NCBI GenBank assembly: GCA_046049705.1
Contig: JBJOQZ010000001.1
Span: forward strand, 1 to 20,083
Length of the DNA: 20,083 nucleotides
Direction of reading: 5' to 3'
DNA from: DALYDD01 sp046049705
Lineage (GTDB): Bacteria; Patescibacteriota; Minisyncoccia; Phycocordibacterales; CAIZLB01
A program made the position numbers and the translations under genes. A model generated the notes under the pieces. That model saw only the letters and a program-made list of their open reading frames with translations. It made no database searches and was not told the DNA's origin. Below are positions 14,065 through 20,083 of the stretch, piece by piece. How positions within the stretch are numbered: the first letter of the stretch is position 1; every line of letters begins with the position of its first letter.

Positions 14065-14781
14065 CTACACTCTGCGCTTTTGCACAAATGCATTGCCTAC
14101 ATCGGCAACACTACGATATTGCCATTCAGAGAAAACTTCTCCCTGACGTAAAATACGGGCAAAGGCTTCTCTGCAGACATCCTGCTCTAGCAAAGTCCTC
14201 GTCAGGTTCGCAAACGCTACTCTATCTTCCAGGTTTGCATAGAAGGTAAATGCAGGGTGTTCATCTTCAGTGCCAACATCATCGATAGTCTCACAAATTA
14301 CATCTGCTAGACCCTCTCTCGTGAAGATGTGAATTGGCCGCTCAAGCGAATGTACCGACCAATTATATTCACCTCTTCTGAAGGGCTGATTAATAATTCT
14401 GAAGTAGATTTGTGCGATATCGTCTTCAGTAAATAAACCAGCTTGCAAGGCACCACAAGTCTCAACGATGTCAAATGTTGGCCGCGACATGTATTTGCGA
14501 AGATAATTAGCATCAAGACTTGCACCTTCCGGTGTATCCCCAACTTCTTCAAACTCTGCCAGATGTCGATCTGTAGAACGGGCAATCAAAAAAGCACGCA
14601 AAGCGACTTGATTGATTGGGAAATCAGGGGTCCAAAATCTTTTCTTGATTCGCCTACGAGAAAACATACGTCTCAAGTCAAGATCAGTGTGCCCCTCCAC
14701 ACACCTAGTAATCACTTCTACTGAAAGACCTCCGACAAAGTCATTTGACGGCAGATCCCGTGCAACGTAAGTCTCTTCCAT
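14065..14781 (-). CDS. Orphan soluble protein, unknown function
   Basis: I do not recognise this 238-aa protein. It has no membrane segment or signal peptide and is acidic overall, with a basic patch RRMFSRRRIKKRFW at about residues 37-50 that could contact nucleic acid or membrane. The rest is mixed helical, with several Asp/Glu-rich turns (AEFEEVGDTPEGASLD, DDVGTEDEHPAF). Unlike most genes here it has a strong Shine-Dalgarno sequence (AAGGAG, 14787-14792, 5 nt before ATG), a probable leader of about 90 nt and its own terminator. G+C is slightly higher than its neighbours. It is transcribed alone and nothing in the context suggests a partner. A possible transferred or orphan cassette. Confidence 0.75.
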   Translation of the reverse strand: MEETYVARDLPSNDFVGGLSVEVITRCVEGHTDLDLRRMFSRRRIKKRFWTPDFPINQVALRAFLIARSTDRHLAEFEEVGDTPEGASLDANYLRKYMSRPTFDIVETCGALQAGLFTEDDIAQIYFRIINQPFRRGEYNWSVHSLERPIHIFTREGLADVICETIDDVGTEDEHPAFTFYANLEDRVAFANLTRTLLEQDVCREAFARILRQGEVFSEWQYRSVADVGNAFVQKRRV

Positions 14782-14786
14782 AAGTT

Positions 14787-14792
14787 CTCCTT
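14787..14792 (-). promoter_or_regulatory. Strong Shine-Dalgarno sequence
   Basis: AAGGAG with a 5-nt spacer before the ATG at 14781. It is the clearest ribosome binding site in the window and fixes this start. Confidence 0.85.
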
Positions 14793-14874
14793 TTCTATGT
14801 CTAAAAGACAGTTGGTGGTTGATATGTGATGGTTATTCACCATGAGCAGTCCTTAGGGAACTACATTCTAAAAC

Positions 14875-14905
14875 ATAATATGTAACAAAATATAGAAAAA
14901 AGCAA
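14875..14905 (-). promoter_or_regulatory. Candidate promoter of the 14781 gene
   Basis: On the - strand TTGCTT (14905-14900) and TATTAT (14880-14875) are separated by 19 nt, which is long. The predicted leader is about 90 nt and contains a small hairpin ATGGT-GAATA-ACCAT. Confidence 0.35.
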
Positions 14906-14977
14906 TTCCCTTTGTATATCATCGGTGTGAACGATTTGGCGACCAATTTTTAATACAATATTCTAAGCAAACAATAC

Positions 14978-15511
14978 TTAGCCCAGATGGACCAATCTTA
15001 ACTCAGCTTTACACTCACGGTACTGAGGGCAAGCCAGCTCTACAAGCCCCCAAAACCCCGCACCATGATTAAACTCCTTGAGATGGCATAGCTCATGGAC
15101 GATGACATAATCTGAAAGATGCGTCGGTATCACCCCTAACTTCCAGTGAAAATTTAAGTTCCCTTTGCTCGAACAACTCCCCCATCTTGTTTTGCTATCT
15201 CGAATCGCAATTCTTCCACTTGGCTTAAGATCAATCCCAAGTTTTTGATACTTTTCAATAAAATATTTGACGCGGTCTTGGACCAAGAGCCTGGTCTTTT
15301 CTTTCTGTGCCAGATATTCTTTTTGTCTTGTTTGAGACTTCTTAACCCGTGTTTTTTTGACTTTCAACTTTCTTCGAAATGATGTCGTACCTACCCGGTA
15401 CCCTGTTCTTACTTTTGTCTTTCTATGCGAGATACTTCCCAATCCAATCTTTGACGCACGGGCTACGTCTAACACTTGATCAACTATCTTATGCCAAAGA
15501 AATTGAGACAT
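14978..15511 (-). CDS. YgjP-like zinc metallopeptidase (M48/DUF45)
   Basis: This 177-aa protein has a long basic N-terminal half (about residues 28-75, rich in Lys and Arg). The DUF45/YgjP core follows: RWGSCSSKGNLNFHWKL (109-125) and the zinc-binding HELCH (139-143), with the third ligand likely His149 in HLKEFNHG and then FW. Members are predicted SprT/WSS1-type zinc-dependent metallopeptidases; substrates are mostly unknown. It lies 17 nt downstream of the four-helix Cys protein and probably shares its transcript. The basic N-terminus, including KVKKTRVKKSQTRQK, could mediate nucleic-acid binding. No signal peptide, so it acts in the cytosol. Confidence 0.9.
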   Translation of the reverse strand: MSQFLWHKIVDQVLDVARASKIGLGSISHRKTKVRTGYRVGTTSFRRKLKVKKTRVKKSQTRQKEYLAQKEKTRLLVQDRVKYFIEKYQKLGIDLKPSGRIAIRDSKTRWGSCSSKGNLNFHWKLGVIPTHLSDYVIVHELCHLKEFNHGAGFWGLVELACPQYRECKAELRLVHLG

Positions 15512-15528
15512 GATTATGTGCTCGAAGA

Positions 15529-16014
15529 TTATTGTCTTTTTTCAGTCTCAATAGCCGCTGAAGTCTCCTTGAGAGTAGCCGGAGGAACGGAAGCTGCAAC
15601 GGAAGTGGGAGTGGACATAGGAGCAGAAGTACCGACAGTTAGAACAAAGATAGCAACATAGAATAAAAGTCCCCATGCACATGTAGGAAGCCCAAGTACA
15701 AATGATCCGATTCCTTCTGCAAATAATTTTGGTAATTCTTTGCCTGTAAAATATCCGGCAAAAAATATTCCCAATCCTGAGACTGCTATAAGTGCCATCC
15801 GAATACGCGCAGACTTTCTTGTCACAAAAAACACCGACAAAATTGCAAGCGCTAAGTACATGGCAAATCCAAAGTAACATGCAGGTAATCCCAAGAATAT
15901 CGGACAAGTCTCCCCAAGTGCACATGTATTGCTAAAAAATTTTACAGCACTAAGAAAACCTGAAAAGAGAAGTCCTGCAATCGAAAGTATAAGAATAGAT
16001 ATATGTTTTTTCAT
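15529..16014 (-). CDS. Small four-helix membrane protein with paired GLPxC motifs (VKOR-like?)
   Basis: This 161-aa protein has four membrane helices and a Thr/Ser/Pro/Ala-rich C-terminal tail. Two segments are nearly duplicate: PIFLGLPACYFGFAMYLAL (38-56) and SFVLGLPTCAWGLLFYVAI (104-122), offset by 66 residues and each with a Cys after LGLP. Two more Cys (31 and 37, CALGETC) lie in the first loop. The arrangement of a loop Cys pair followed by a G-L-P helix resembles vitamin K epoxide reductase (VKOR)-like proteins, but the CxxC in their fourth helix is absent. A redox or disulfide role is therefore only suggested. It is 18 nt downstream of tspO and 17 nt upstream of the YgjP gene, probably an operon. 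Confidence 0.82.
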   Translation of the reverse strand: MKKHISILILSIAGLLFSGFLSAVKFFSNTCALGETCPIFLGLPACYFGFAMYLALAILSVFFVTRKSARIRMALIAVSGLGIFFAGYFTGKELPKLFAEGIGSFVLGLPTCAWGLLFYVAIFVLTVGTSAPMSTPTSVAASVPPATLKETSAAIETEKRQ

Positions 16015-16032
16015 AGTATGAAGTGAAATATA

Positions 16033-16431
16033 TTACCAATTTAAATAGGTAATAGTGAGTTGTAAAGTTGTGGCAAACATGACCCATAATACATATGGGA
16101 TATTTGCATATGTAATCCATCTAGCATGGGGCCAGATTGCAATCAATGCCCAAATCAATGTCCCTAGTACCAGCACGATATCGATTGCAGCGAGCAGATT
16201 ACTTTGCAGACGAAACTGGATCGGAGTAAAGATGAAATTAAAGAAAAGATTGAGAATAAACGGCAATGCTACTATCCATGGAATCTGCTTTTGATATGCC
16301 ATCATAAATACTTTGCCGAATGAAATGACGATAATCGCATAGAGCACAGTCCATACCGGACCAAAGAGAAAACTTGGCGGTGCCCAAGTCGGTTTGATAA
16401 GGGTTTGGTACCAAGTATAAGTCTGATTCAT
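16033..16431 (-). CDS. tspO: TspO/MBR family membrane protein
   Basis: This 132-aa protein matches TspO, a five-helix membrane protein that binds tetrapyrroles such as protoporphyrin and sterols. Signatures are KPTWAPPSFLFGPVWTVLYA (about residues 11-30), LNLFFNFIFTPIQF (about 64-77) and the fifth helix NIPYVLWVMFATTLQLTITYLN near the end. ATG 16431 was chosen because TGC-TACAAT ends 8 nt upstream and because the longer frame to 16560 encodes a non-homologous Tyr-rich stretch. In bacteria TspO is implicated in porphyrin handling and stress, and is not widely described in small-genome groups. Co-transcription with the following Cys protein is likely. The lost heme pathway of CPR organisms makes the ligand uncertain. 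Confidence 0.93.
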   Translation of the reverse strand: MNQTYTWYQTLIKPTWAPPSFLFGPVWTVLYAIIVISFGKVFMMAYQKQIPWIVALPFILNLFFNFIFTPIQFRLQSNLLAAIDIVLVLGTLIWALIAIWPHARWITYANIPYVLWVMFATTLQLTITYLNW

Positions 16432-16439
16432 ATATAGGT

Positions 16440-16448
16440 ATTGTAGCA
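16440..16448 (-). promoter_or_regulatory. Extended -10 promoter of tspO
   Basis: On the - strand TGC-TACAAT (16448-16440) ends 8 nt before the ATG at 16431, with no ribosome binding site. Confidence 0.6.
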
Positions 16449-16501
16449 TGTATACCCGTAGAACAACTTCGTCTATACTATGTATGTTGTATCGATAGAT
16501 A

Positions 16502-16529
16502 TTGACATATGTATATTCTATGATATAAT
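16502..16529 (+). promoter_or_regulatory. Consensus promoter of the orphan gene at 16624
   Basis: TTGACA (16502-16507), a 16-nt spacer and TATAAT (16524-16529) preceded by TG (16521-16522): a full consensus housekeeping promoter, the strongest in the window. It predicts a start near 16536 and a leader of about 88 nt. Confidence 0.8.
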
Positions 16530-16591
16530 ATACTATATAGTTCTTTACAAGTGTATTCAACAGAGTAGCTGATCAGGTGAGCTTGTTTGGT

Positions 16592-16633
16592 ATCCAGCCA
16601 TGTGTGACCTTGGAAGGTCATAGATGGCTGGAT
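16592..16633 (+). promoter_or_regulatory. Hairpin enclosing the ribosome binding site and start codon
   Basis: ATCCAGCCAT (16592-16601) pairs perfectly with ATGGCTGGAT (16624-16633), which contains the proposed start codon. Inside, TGACCTT (16605-16611) pairs with AAGGTCA (16614-16620), which overlaps the GGAAGG ribosome binding site (16612-16617). It would hide both from ribosomes and could act as a thermometer or ligand/protein-controlled switch. Confidence 0.6.
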
Positions 16634-17067
16634 CAACCAACCAGCTTAATATCTTGAAAAAAATCATTCCACACACCGGACCACTCAAAAAAGAAACTGT
16701 GAAAATCAGTCTCCGTCTTCCCCCTGGAAGGCCGACTTGCCCACAAATCGCGGCGGCACCACCCCCGGCAGCGCACAAGTTCGCTAGTCAATTTCGACAA
16801 GGGGCCCAGGGGGCTGTCGGTAGCATGAACTACGATCCGACCAGGCGTTGGAAAAATGAGTTCATGACACTCCTGCCTGCTTTGGTACTTTGCACCATTT
16901 GGGCATCACTGGTATGTCGAGAAATCCTGACAACCAGCGCAACAAGCCATGCGGTGTTTGCGATGGCACACGCCGTCGCATTCGTACCCTTTATGGCCGT
17001 ATTGATACTCATGGTCTGCCTGGCGAGCAGCATCATCAACCACAACCGGAGAACGACTGCTGCTTAG
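16624..17067 (+). CDS. Orphan small membrane protein, unknown function
   Basis: I do not recognise this 147-aa protein. The first 67 residues are polar, Pro/Ala- and basic-rich. After MNYDPTRRWKNEFM come two membrane helices, about residues 80-97 and 107-136, and a short basic tail NHNRRTTAA. GGAAGG lies 6 nt before the ATG at 16624, but both are in a hairpin. An internal ATG at 16825 would give an 80-aa protein consisting of the helical hairpin only, in which case the GC-rich first part is leader; I rate the longer form a little more likely. G+C is well above the surrounding genes (near 55% in places). It has a consensus promoter and a GC-rich terminator and stands alone, like the orphan gene at 9309, which also carries a two-helix membrane module. 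Confidence 0.62.
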   Translation: MAGSTNQLNILKKIIPHTGPLKKETVKISLRLPPGRPTCPQIAAAPPPAAHKFASQFRQGAQGAVGSMNYDPTRRWKNEFMTLLPALVLCTIWASLVCREILTTSATSHAVFAMAHAVAFVPFMAVLILMVCLASSIINHNRRTTAA

Positions 17068-17083
17068 CGCAGCCACTCTTCGA

Positions 17084-17123
17084 CCCACCGTCCCCTCCCC
17101 AGGGGCCGGTGGGTTTTCGTTTT
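17084..17123 (+). terminator. GC-rich terminator after the orphan gene
   Basis: CCCACC (17084-17089) pairs with GGTGGG (17108-17113), and CCCCT with AGGGG inside it, around a CCCC loop. TTTTCGTTTT follows. Strong intrinsic terminator. Confidence 0.88.
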
Positions 17124-17184
17124 CTTATGTTTTTGTAAATAGATGTAAATAATTTACGCGATACAAAACACATGTATCCATAAA

Positions 17185-18165
17185 CTACCACCCACCACTT
17201 GCACCACCTCCACCTGAAGAACCGCCGCCAAAACCACCAAATCCTCCACCACCACTTGACCATCCACCACCATGCCCGCCTGAAGACATAAACCAAGGCC
17301 GAGTTCCACCTGCCTTAAATGCCTTATATGATTTTGAAACATGGTAATCAATGAGAAGACCAAATACGACCAGGACGATAGTTGAGATAATGCCGATTGA
17401 AAGTCCTGCAAAAAAGAGTATGGCAATCCCGACCAATCCACCGAGTACCCCTCCATGCCACCACGCTTTTGATTTTGCTAAGATAGAAGTAATCAACTGA
17501 AATAGCACGATTCCAATTACGAGGAAAAATTCGAAAGCACTAAAAATGATATTAAGTGCTTTTTCGATAAAGCCAGCGAAGCCTGTGCGACTTTTTGCAC
17601 TGGCACTACTCACAACTACTACTTCATCTACTACTGCTTGCTTGATTGTTTCGGCGCCGGCTTGAACTCCCTCAGCGAATTGACCATTTTTAAATGCTGG
17701 AATAATAACCTTGTCGATTATGTATTTTGATTCTGCATCTGTGAGTGCCCCTTCGAGTCCATACCCTACCTCAATTCTGACTTTTTTATCTTCAAGTGCG
17801 ATAAGGAGCAAGACACCATTGTCGACACCCTCTTTCCCAATCTTCCAATCTGCAAATAATTCATTTGCATAATTTTCAATCGTATCTCCAGAGAGTGTTG
17901 GTATAGTGACTACAGAAATTTCATGAGTCGTCTGCACCTCAAAATCTTTGAGACTTTGTTCGAGCATTTGTTTTTGTTCAGCAGTGAGGATTTGTGCAAA
18001 ATCATTTACAAATCCAGTTGGTGTACCAGGGTTTGTGTATGCATATGCATCTGTATGCACACCTATAACTCCTGCGGAAAAAACCGCGAGACCTATGACT
18101 AGAAGACTGGAATAAACAAAAACACATACGGAGTGAACTATACGACTCATCATATGTGTTTTCAT
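17185..18165 (-). CDS. TPM-domain (YgcG-like) exported membrane protein
   Basis: This 326-aa protein has a signal peptide (about residues 1-42, ending AYA). An extracytoplasmic TPM domain follows (about 48-175, with FVNDFAQILTAEQKQMLEQSL and the conserved DNGVLLLIALEDKKVRIEVGYGLEGALTD). Two or three membrane helices lie at about 205-275, and the C-terminal tail is almost pure Gly/Ser with a few Phe and Trp (from about 294). TPM proteins such as YgcG are often paired with LemA, whose gene lies 27 nt upstream, and the two probably form an operon. The biochemical function is uncertain: phosphatase activity is reported for the plant member TLP18.3, and the bacterial role may be in membrane or photosystem-like quality control. 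The Gly-rich tail ending GGASGGW is typical of the family. Confidence 0.93.
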   Translation of the reverse strand: MKTHMMSRIVHSVCVFVYSSLLVIGLAVFSAGVIGVHTDAYAYTNPGTPTGFVNDFAQILTAEQKQMLEQSLKDFEVQTTHEISVVTIPTLSGDTIENYANELFADWKIGKEGVDNGVLLLIALEDKKVRIEVGYGLEGALTDAESKYIIDKVIIPAFKNGQFAEGVQAGAETIKQAVVDEVVVVSSASAKSRTGFAGFIEKALNIIFSAFEFFLVIGIVLFQLITSILAKSKAWWHGGVLGGLVGIAILFFAGLSIGIISTIVLVVFGLLIDYHVSKSYKAFKAGGTRPWFMSSGGHGGGWSSGGGGFGGFGGGSSGGGGASGGW

Positions 18166-18192
18166 ATTGTATATATTTAGACTAATGCAGGA

Positions 18193-18747
18193 CTAGAATT
18201 TAACCTGGGGAGCAGTAGCCGCTGCTTCATCTGCTTCAAAATAATTTCGTGCGTCGAATCCAAGGATGCCAGCAAAGATATTTGTAGGGATACGTTTAAT
18301 AGTGGCATTGTATTCTTGTACAAGATCATTGTATCTTTTTCGTTCGACACTGACTCGGTTTTCTGTACCTTCGAGTTGCGCCATAAGTGTATTTACAGTA
18401 TCTGCAGATTTAAGTTGAGGATAATTTTCCATAACGGCAATCAATCTTGCAAGTGATCCTTCAACTGCATTTGCTGCTGCAGCTCGGTCTTCTGGAGTAC
18501 CAGCATTTGTATATCGAGTCCGTGCTTCAGCAATTGCTCCGAATACATCTTTCTCTTGTGACATAACACCCTTTACTGATTCAACTAGGTTTGGAATCAA
18601 ATCGAGTCGTCTTTGATATTGAGTTTCGACTTGTGCCCACTGCCCATCGACACTTGTATTGAGACCTACTAAATTATTGTAGATAGATACACCAATAAGG
18701 AGTAAAACCACTACAATACCAGCGATGATAAGAATTGTTTTTTTCAT
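18193..18747 (-). CDS. lemA: LemA family protein
   Basis: This 184-aa protein has an N-terminal membrane helix (about residues 4-24) followed by a long helical-bundle domain. Its hallmarks are YNNLVGLNTSVDGQWAQVETQYQRRLDLIPNLVESVKG, ENYPQLKSADTVNTLMAQLEGTENRVSVERKRYND and YNATIKRIPTNIFAGILGF. LemA proteins are of unknown biochemical role, often co-encoded with TPM proteins, as here. I chose ATG 18747 because TGC-TAAAAT ends 7 nt upstream; the upstream frame to 18768 is short and overlaps the promoter. The promoter box starts about 6 nt after the rhodanese stop codon. Confidence 0.95.
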   Translation of the reverse strand: MKKTILIIAGIVVVLLLIGVSIYNNLVGLNTSVDGQWAQVETQYQRRLDLIPNLVESVKGVMSQEKDVFGAIAEARTRYTNAGTPEDRAAAANAVEGSLARLIAVMENYPQLKSADTVNTLMAQLEGTENRVSVERKRYNDLVQEYNATIKRIPTNIFAGILGFDARNYFEADEAAATAPQVKF

Positions 18748-18754
18748 ACGTACT

Positions 18755-18763
18755 ATTTTAGCA
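18755..18763 (-). promoter_or_regulatory. Extended -10 promoter of the lemA-TPM operon
   Basis: On the - strand TGC-TAAAAT (18763-18755) ends 7 nt before the ATG at 18747. It is the same arrangement as at murJ, again without a ribosome binding site. Confidence 0.62.
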
Positions 18764-18768
18764 TACAA

Positions 18769-19077
18769 CTAATCAGTACATCTACAAGAAAGCTCTTGCC
18801 ATCCTCCCCCATCTTCTACAAGAGGTATGCCTACTTGCTCAAGCATATCTGCTGCAACCGCACTCCTTCCGCCGCTAGCACAACAGACATATATAGTCGG
18901 AACATCCTTATATGTCTCTGTGCAAACTTCACGGTATGTTTTGATTTGAGATACCTCCTTCATTAAATATGGCAATGGAATATTCACAGATCCTTCAATA
19001 TGACCCTGTGCATATTCTTCAGGCATTCGCACATCGATGATGAGCGCTGGTTTTTGTTGAATAGTAATTGTCTTCAT
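18769..19077 (-). CDS. Rhodanese-like domain protein
   Basis: This 102-aa single-domain rhodanese has the entry motif IIDVRMPEEYAQGHIEGSVNIPL (13-35) and the active-site loop CASGGRS (66-72), with Cys66 as the persulfide-forming nucleophile and Arg71 completing the C-X4-R loop. It could move sulfane sulfur for cofactor or tRNA thiolation, or handle reactive sulfur. It has two vicinal Cys (65-66) and a C-terminal CRC (98-100), which is unusual and may bind metal or form disulfides. ATG 19077 is preferred; the longer frame to 19146 crosses the divergent promoter region. Lies upstream of the lemA operon on the same strand and divergent from the DUF4105 gene. Confidence 0.9.
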   Translation of the reverse strand: MKTITIQQKPALIIDVRMPEEYAQGHIEGSVNIPLPYLMKEVSQIKTYREVCTETYKDVPTIYVCCASGGRSAVAADMLEQVGIPLVEDGGGWQELSCRCTD

Positions 19078-19126
19078 AAGTAAATATCTAGGGTTAATCT
19101 CCGAAGAAACAATTTTTTTGCATACT

Positions 19127-19135
19127 TGATATACT
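19127..19135 (+). promoter_or_regulatory. Extended -10 promoter of the DUF4105 gene
   Basis: TGA-TATACT (19127-19135) ends 9 nt before the ATG at 19145, with no Shine-Dalgarno sequence. Confidence 0.58.
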
Positions 19136-19144
19136 AACATAGCC

Positions 19145-20077
19145 ATGACTCATCATTCAAAAAGACATATCTCGGCTCGAGACGCGCTTCGTACTATTTT
19201 AAATATTTCTATGTACATACTTTTTGGCTTTATTGCCCTAATCCTCTGTGTAATGCTTATTATAAATCTATTTACAAAACCCTCGCATGATCGAGACTGG
19301 AATATAGATCAAGCAATACTTCCTTCTGTCCGATTTGATTCGGAGAATCCAGACATAGTCACCATCTCAGATATTCGTAACTTCCGATATAGTTCCACTA
19401 CGGCATATGAAATTGCATATTATGACAAGACATTTAATCTGCAGAACTTGGAGAAGGTTTGGTATATCGTGGAGCCATTTTCTGGCATCCCAGGTTCAGC
19501 ACATACAATGTTGAGTTTTGAGTTTATACACCCTGAGACAGATACATCATCTACCTCTACATCCGCACGAGATTTTGTATCTATCTCTGTTGAGATTAGA
19601 AAAGAAAAAGGTGAATCATTTCATCCGATAAAAGGATTATTTAATCAATATGAAATCATGTACGTCATCGCGGATGAGGAAGATGTGGTGAAATTACGAT
19701 CAAATTATCGAAAAGATTTGGTATATATGTACCCTGTACGTACCGATAAAGAAAAAGCTCGTGCATTGCTTACGAGCATGCTTACTGCGACACAAGCACT
19801 TCATGATACTCCGGAGTTCTATAATACTATTACGAACACCTGTACCACCAATATTGTGTCGCACGTAAACAAAGTGACACCTGGCCGTGTGCCATGGCTC
19901 AATCTTGCTGTACTATTCCCTGCCTCTTCAGACAAACTCGCACTTTCACTTGGATTACTCGACACGAATCTTCCACTTGAAGAAGCCCGTAAAAAGTTTT
20001 TGATAAATGAACGGGCACTAGAGTTTAATGGCACAGAAACACTAAAAGATTTTTCTATAAGAGTGCGTGAGTTTTAG
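19145..20077 (+). CDS. DUF4105 (Lnb N-terminal-like) membrane-anchored protein
   Basis: This 310-aa protein has one N-terminal helix (about residues 22-44), placing the rest outside the membrane. The DUF4105 signature is visible: KVWYIVEPFSGIPGSAHTMLSFEF (104-127) with a candidate catalytic His120, and NTCTTNIVSHVN (231-242) with Cys233, together resembling the Cys-His pair of NlpC/P60-like folds. DUF4105 domains occur in some lipoprotein N-acyltransferases (Lnb) and related proteins, but the reaction catalysed here cannot be assigned from sequence. The protein ends with YREF-like polar residues just before the window edge; the stop codon (TAG, 20075-20077) is inside, so the gene is complete. 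Confidence 0.88.
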   Translation: MTHHSKRHISARDALRTILNISMYILFGFIALILCVMLIINLFTKPSHDRDWNIDQAILPSVRFDSENPDIVTISDIRNFRYSSTTAYEIAYYDKTFNLQNLEKVWYIVEPFSGIPGSAHTMLSFEFIHPETDTSSTSTSARDFVSISVEIRKEKGESFHPIKGLFNQYEIMYVIADEEDVVKLRSNYRKDLVYMYPVRTDKEKARALLTSMLTATQALHDTPEFYNTITNTCTTNIVSHVNKVTPGRVPWLNLAVLFPASSDKLALSLGLLDTNLPLEEARKKFLINERALEFNGTETLKDFSIRVREF

Positions 20078-20083
20078 TCCACA

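Noticed and set aside
16055..16294. 79-aa + strand ORF opposite tspO
   Set aside because: Antisense shadow; TspO motifs support the - strand frame.
1..20083. CRISPR array, tRNA genes, IS elements or prophage
   Set aside because: No regularly spaced direct repeats, no tRNA T-loop signature and no transposase or integrase motifs were seen on either strand by eye.

Overview
The window is a compact, gene-dense bacterial segment. Most of it is roughly 38-42% G+C, with a few visibly G+C-richer genes. The gene content (divergent MurJ, LemA/TPM pair, one-domain MGMT, YgjP-like peptidase, DUF4105 and DUF192 proteins, small DsbA/DsbB pair, RNase P RNA beside murJ) suits a Candidatus Patescibacteria (CPR) lineage. 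That placement is inference; no 16S rRNA or ribosomal protein is present. TGA, TAA and TAG all appear to act as stops.

Positions 1-4761 look like a metal-homeostasis region. A Zur-like Fur-family repressor with a His-rich N-terminus (- strand) is divergent from a His-rich COG0523 GTPase (+ strand). Their intergenic region holds two copies of the palindrome TGCAA-N5-TTGCA. A YibE/F-like membrane protein follows the repressor and runs off the left edge. Beyond a strong hairpin terminator lies a two-gene unit: a nicotianamine synthase family enzyme, plus an unrecognised 151-aa protein. The working hypothesis is zinc sensing, zinc allocation and possibly a nicotianamine-type chelator in one place.

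Positions 4781-6467 encode a DsbB-like/DsbA-like pair for disulfide formation and the MscL channel. On the - strand, 6674-8428 is the lipid II flippase MurJ, divergent from the RNase P RNA gene (8537-9006). Positions 9309-10028 hold an orphan two-helix membrane protein behind a strong promoter and a leader of about 170 nt. The - strand block 10080-13998 holds a DUF192 protein, a flavodoxin-fold quinone reductase, an aquaporin-family channel with an altered filter, a minimal alkyltransferase and a large membrane protein. An orphan soluble protein (14065-14781) follows, then a tspO / four-helix Cys protein / YgjP-peptidase run (14978-16431). Next come another orphan membrane protein whose start codon lies in a hairpin (16624-17067), the TPM and LemA genes, a rhodanese, and a DUF4105 protein at the right edge.

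Two patterns cut across the window. Many genes have an extended -10 box (TGC-TAWAMT type) only 6-9 nt before ATG with no Shine-Dalgarno sequence, implying leaderless mRNAs. In contrast, three G+C-richer orphan genes (9309, 14781 and 16624) have longer leaders and GC-rich terminators, and look like self-contained cassettes. No CRISPR array, tRNA, transposase or IS end was seen. No gene-free stretch exceeds 300 nt; the longest, 9047-9308, contains a promoter and the leader described.
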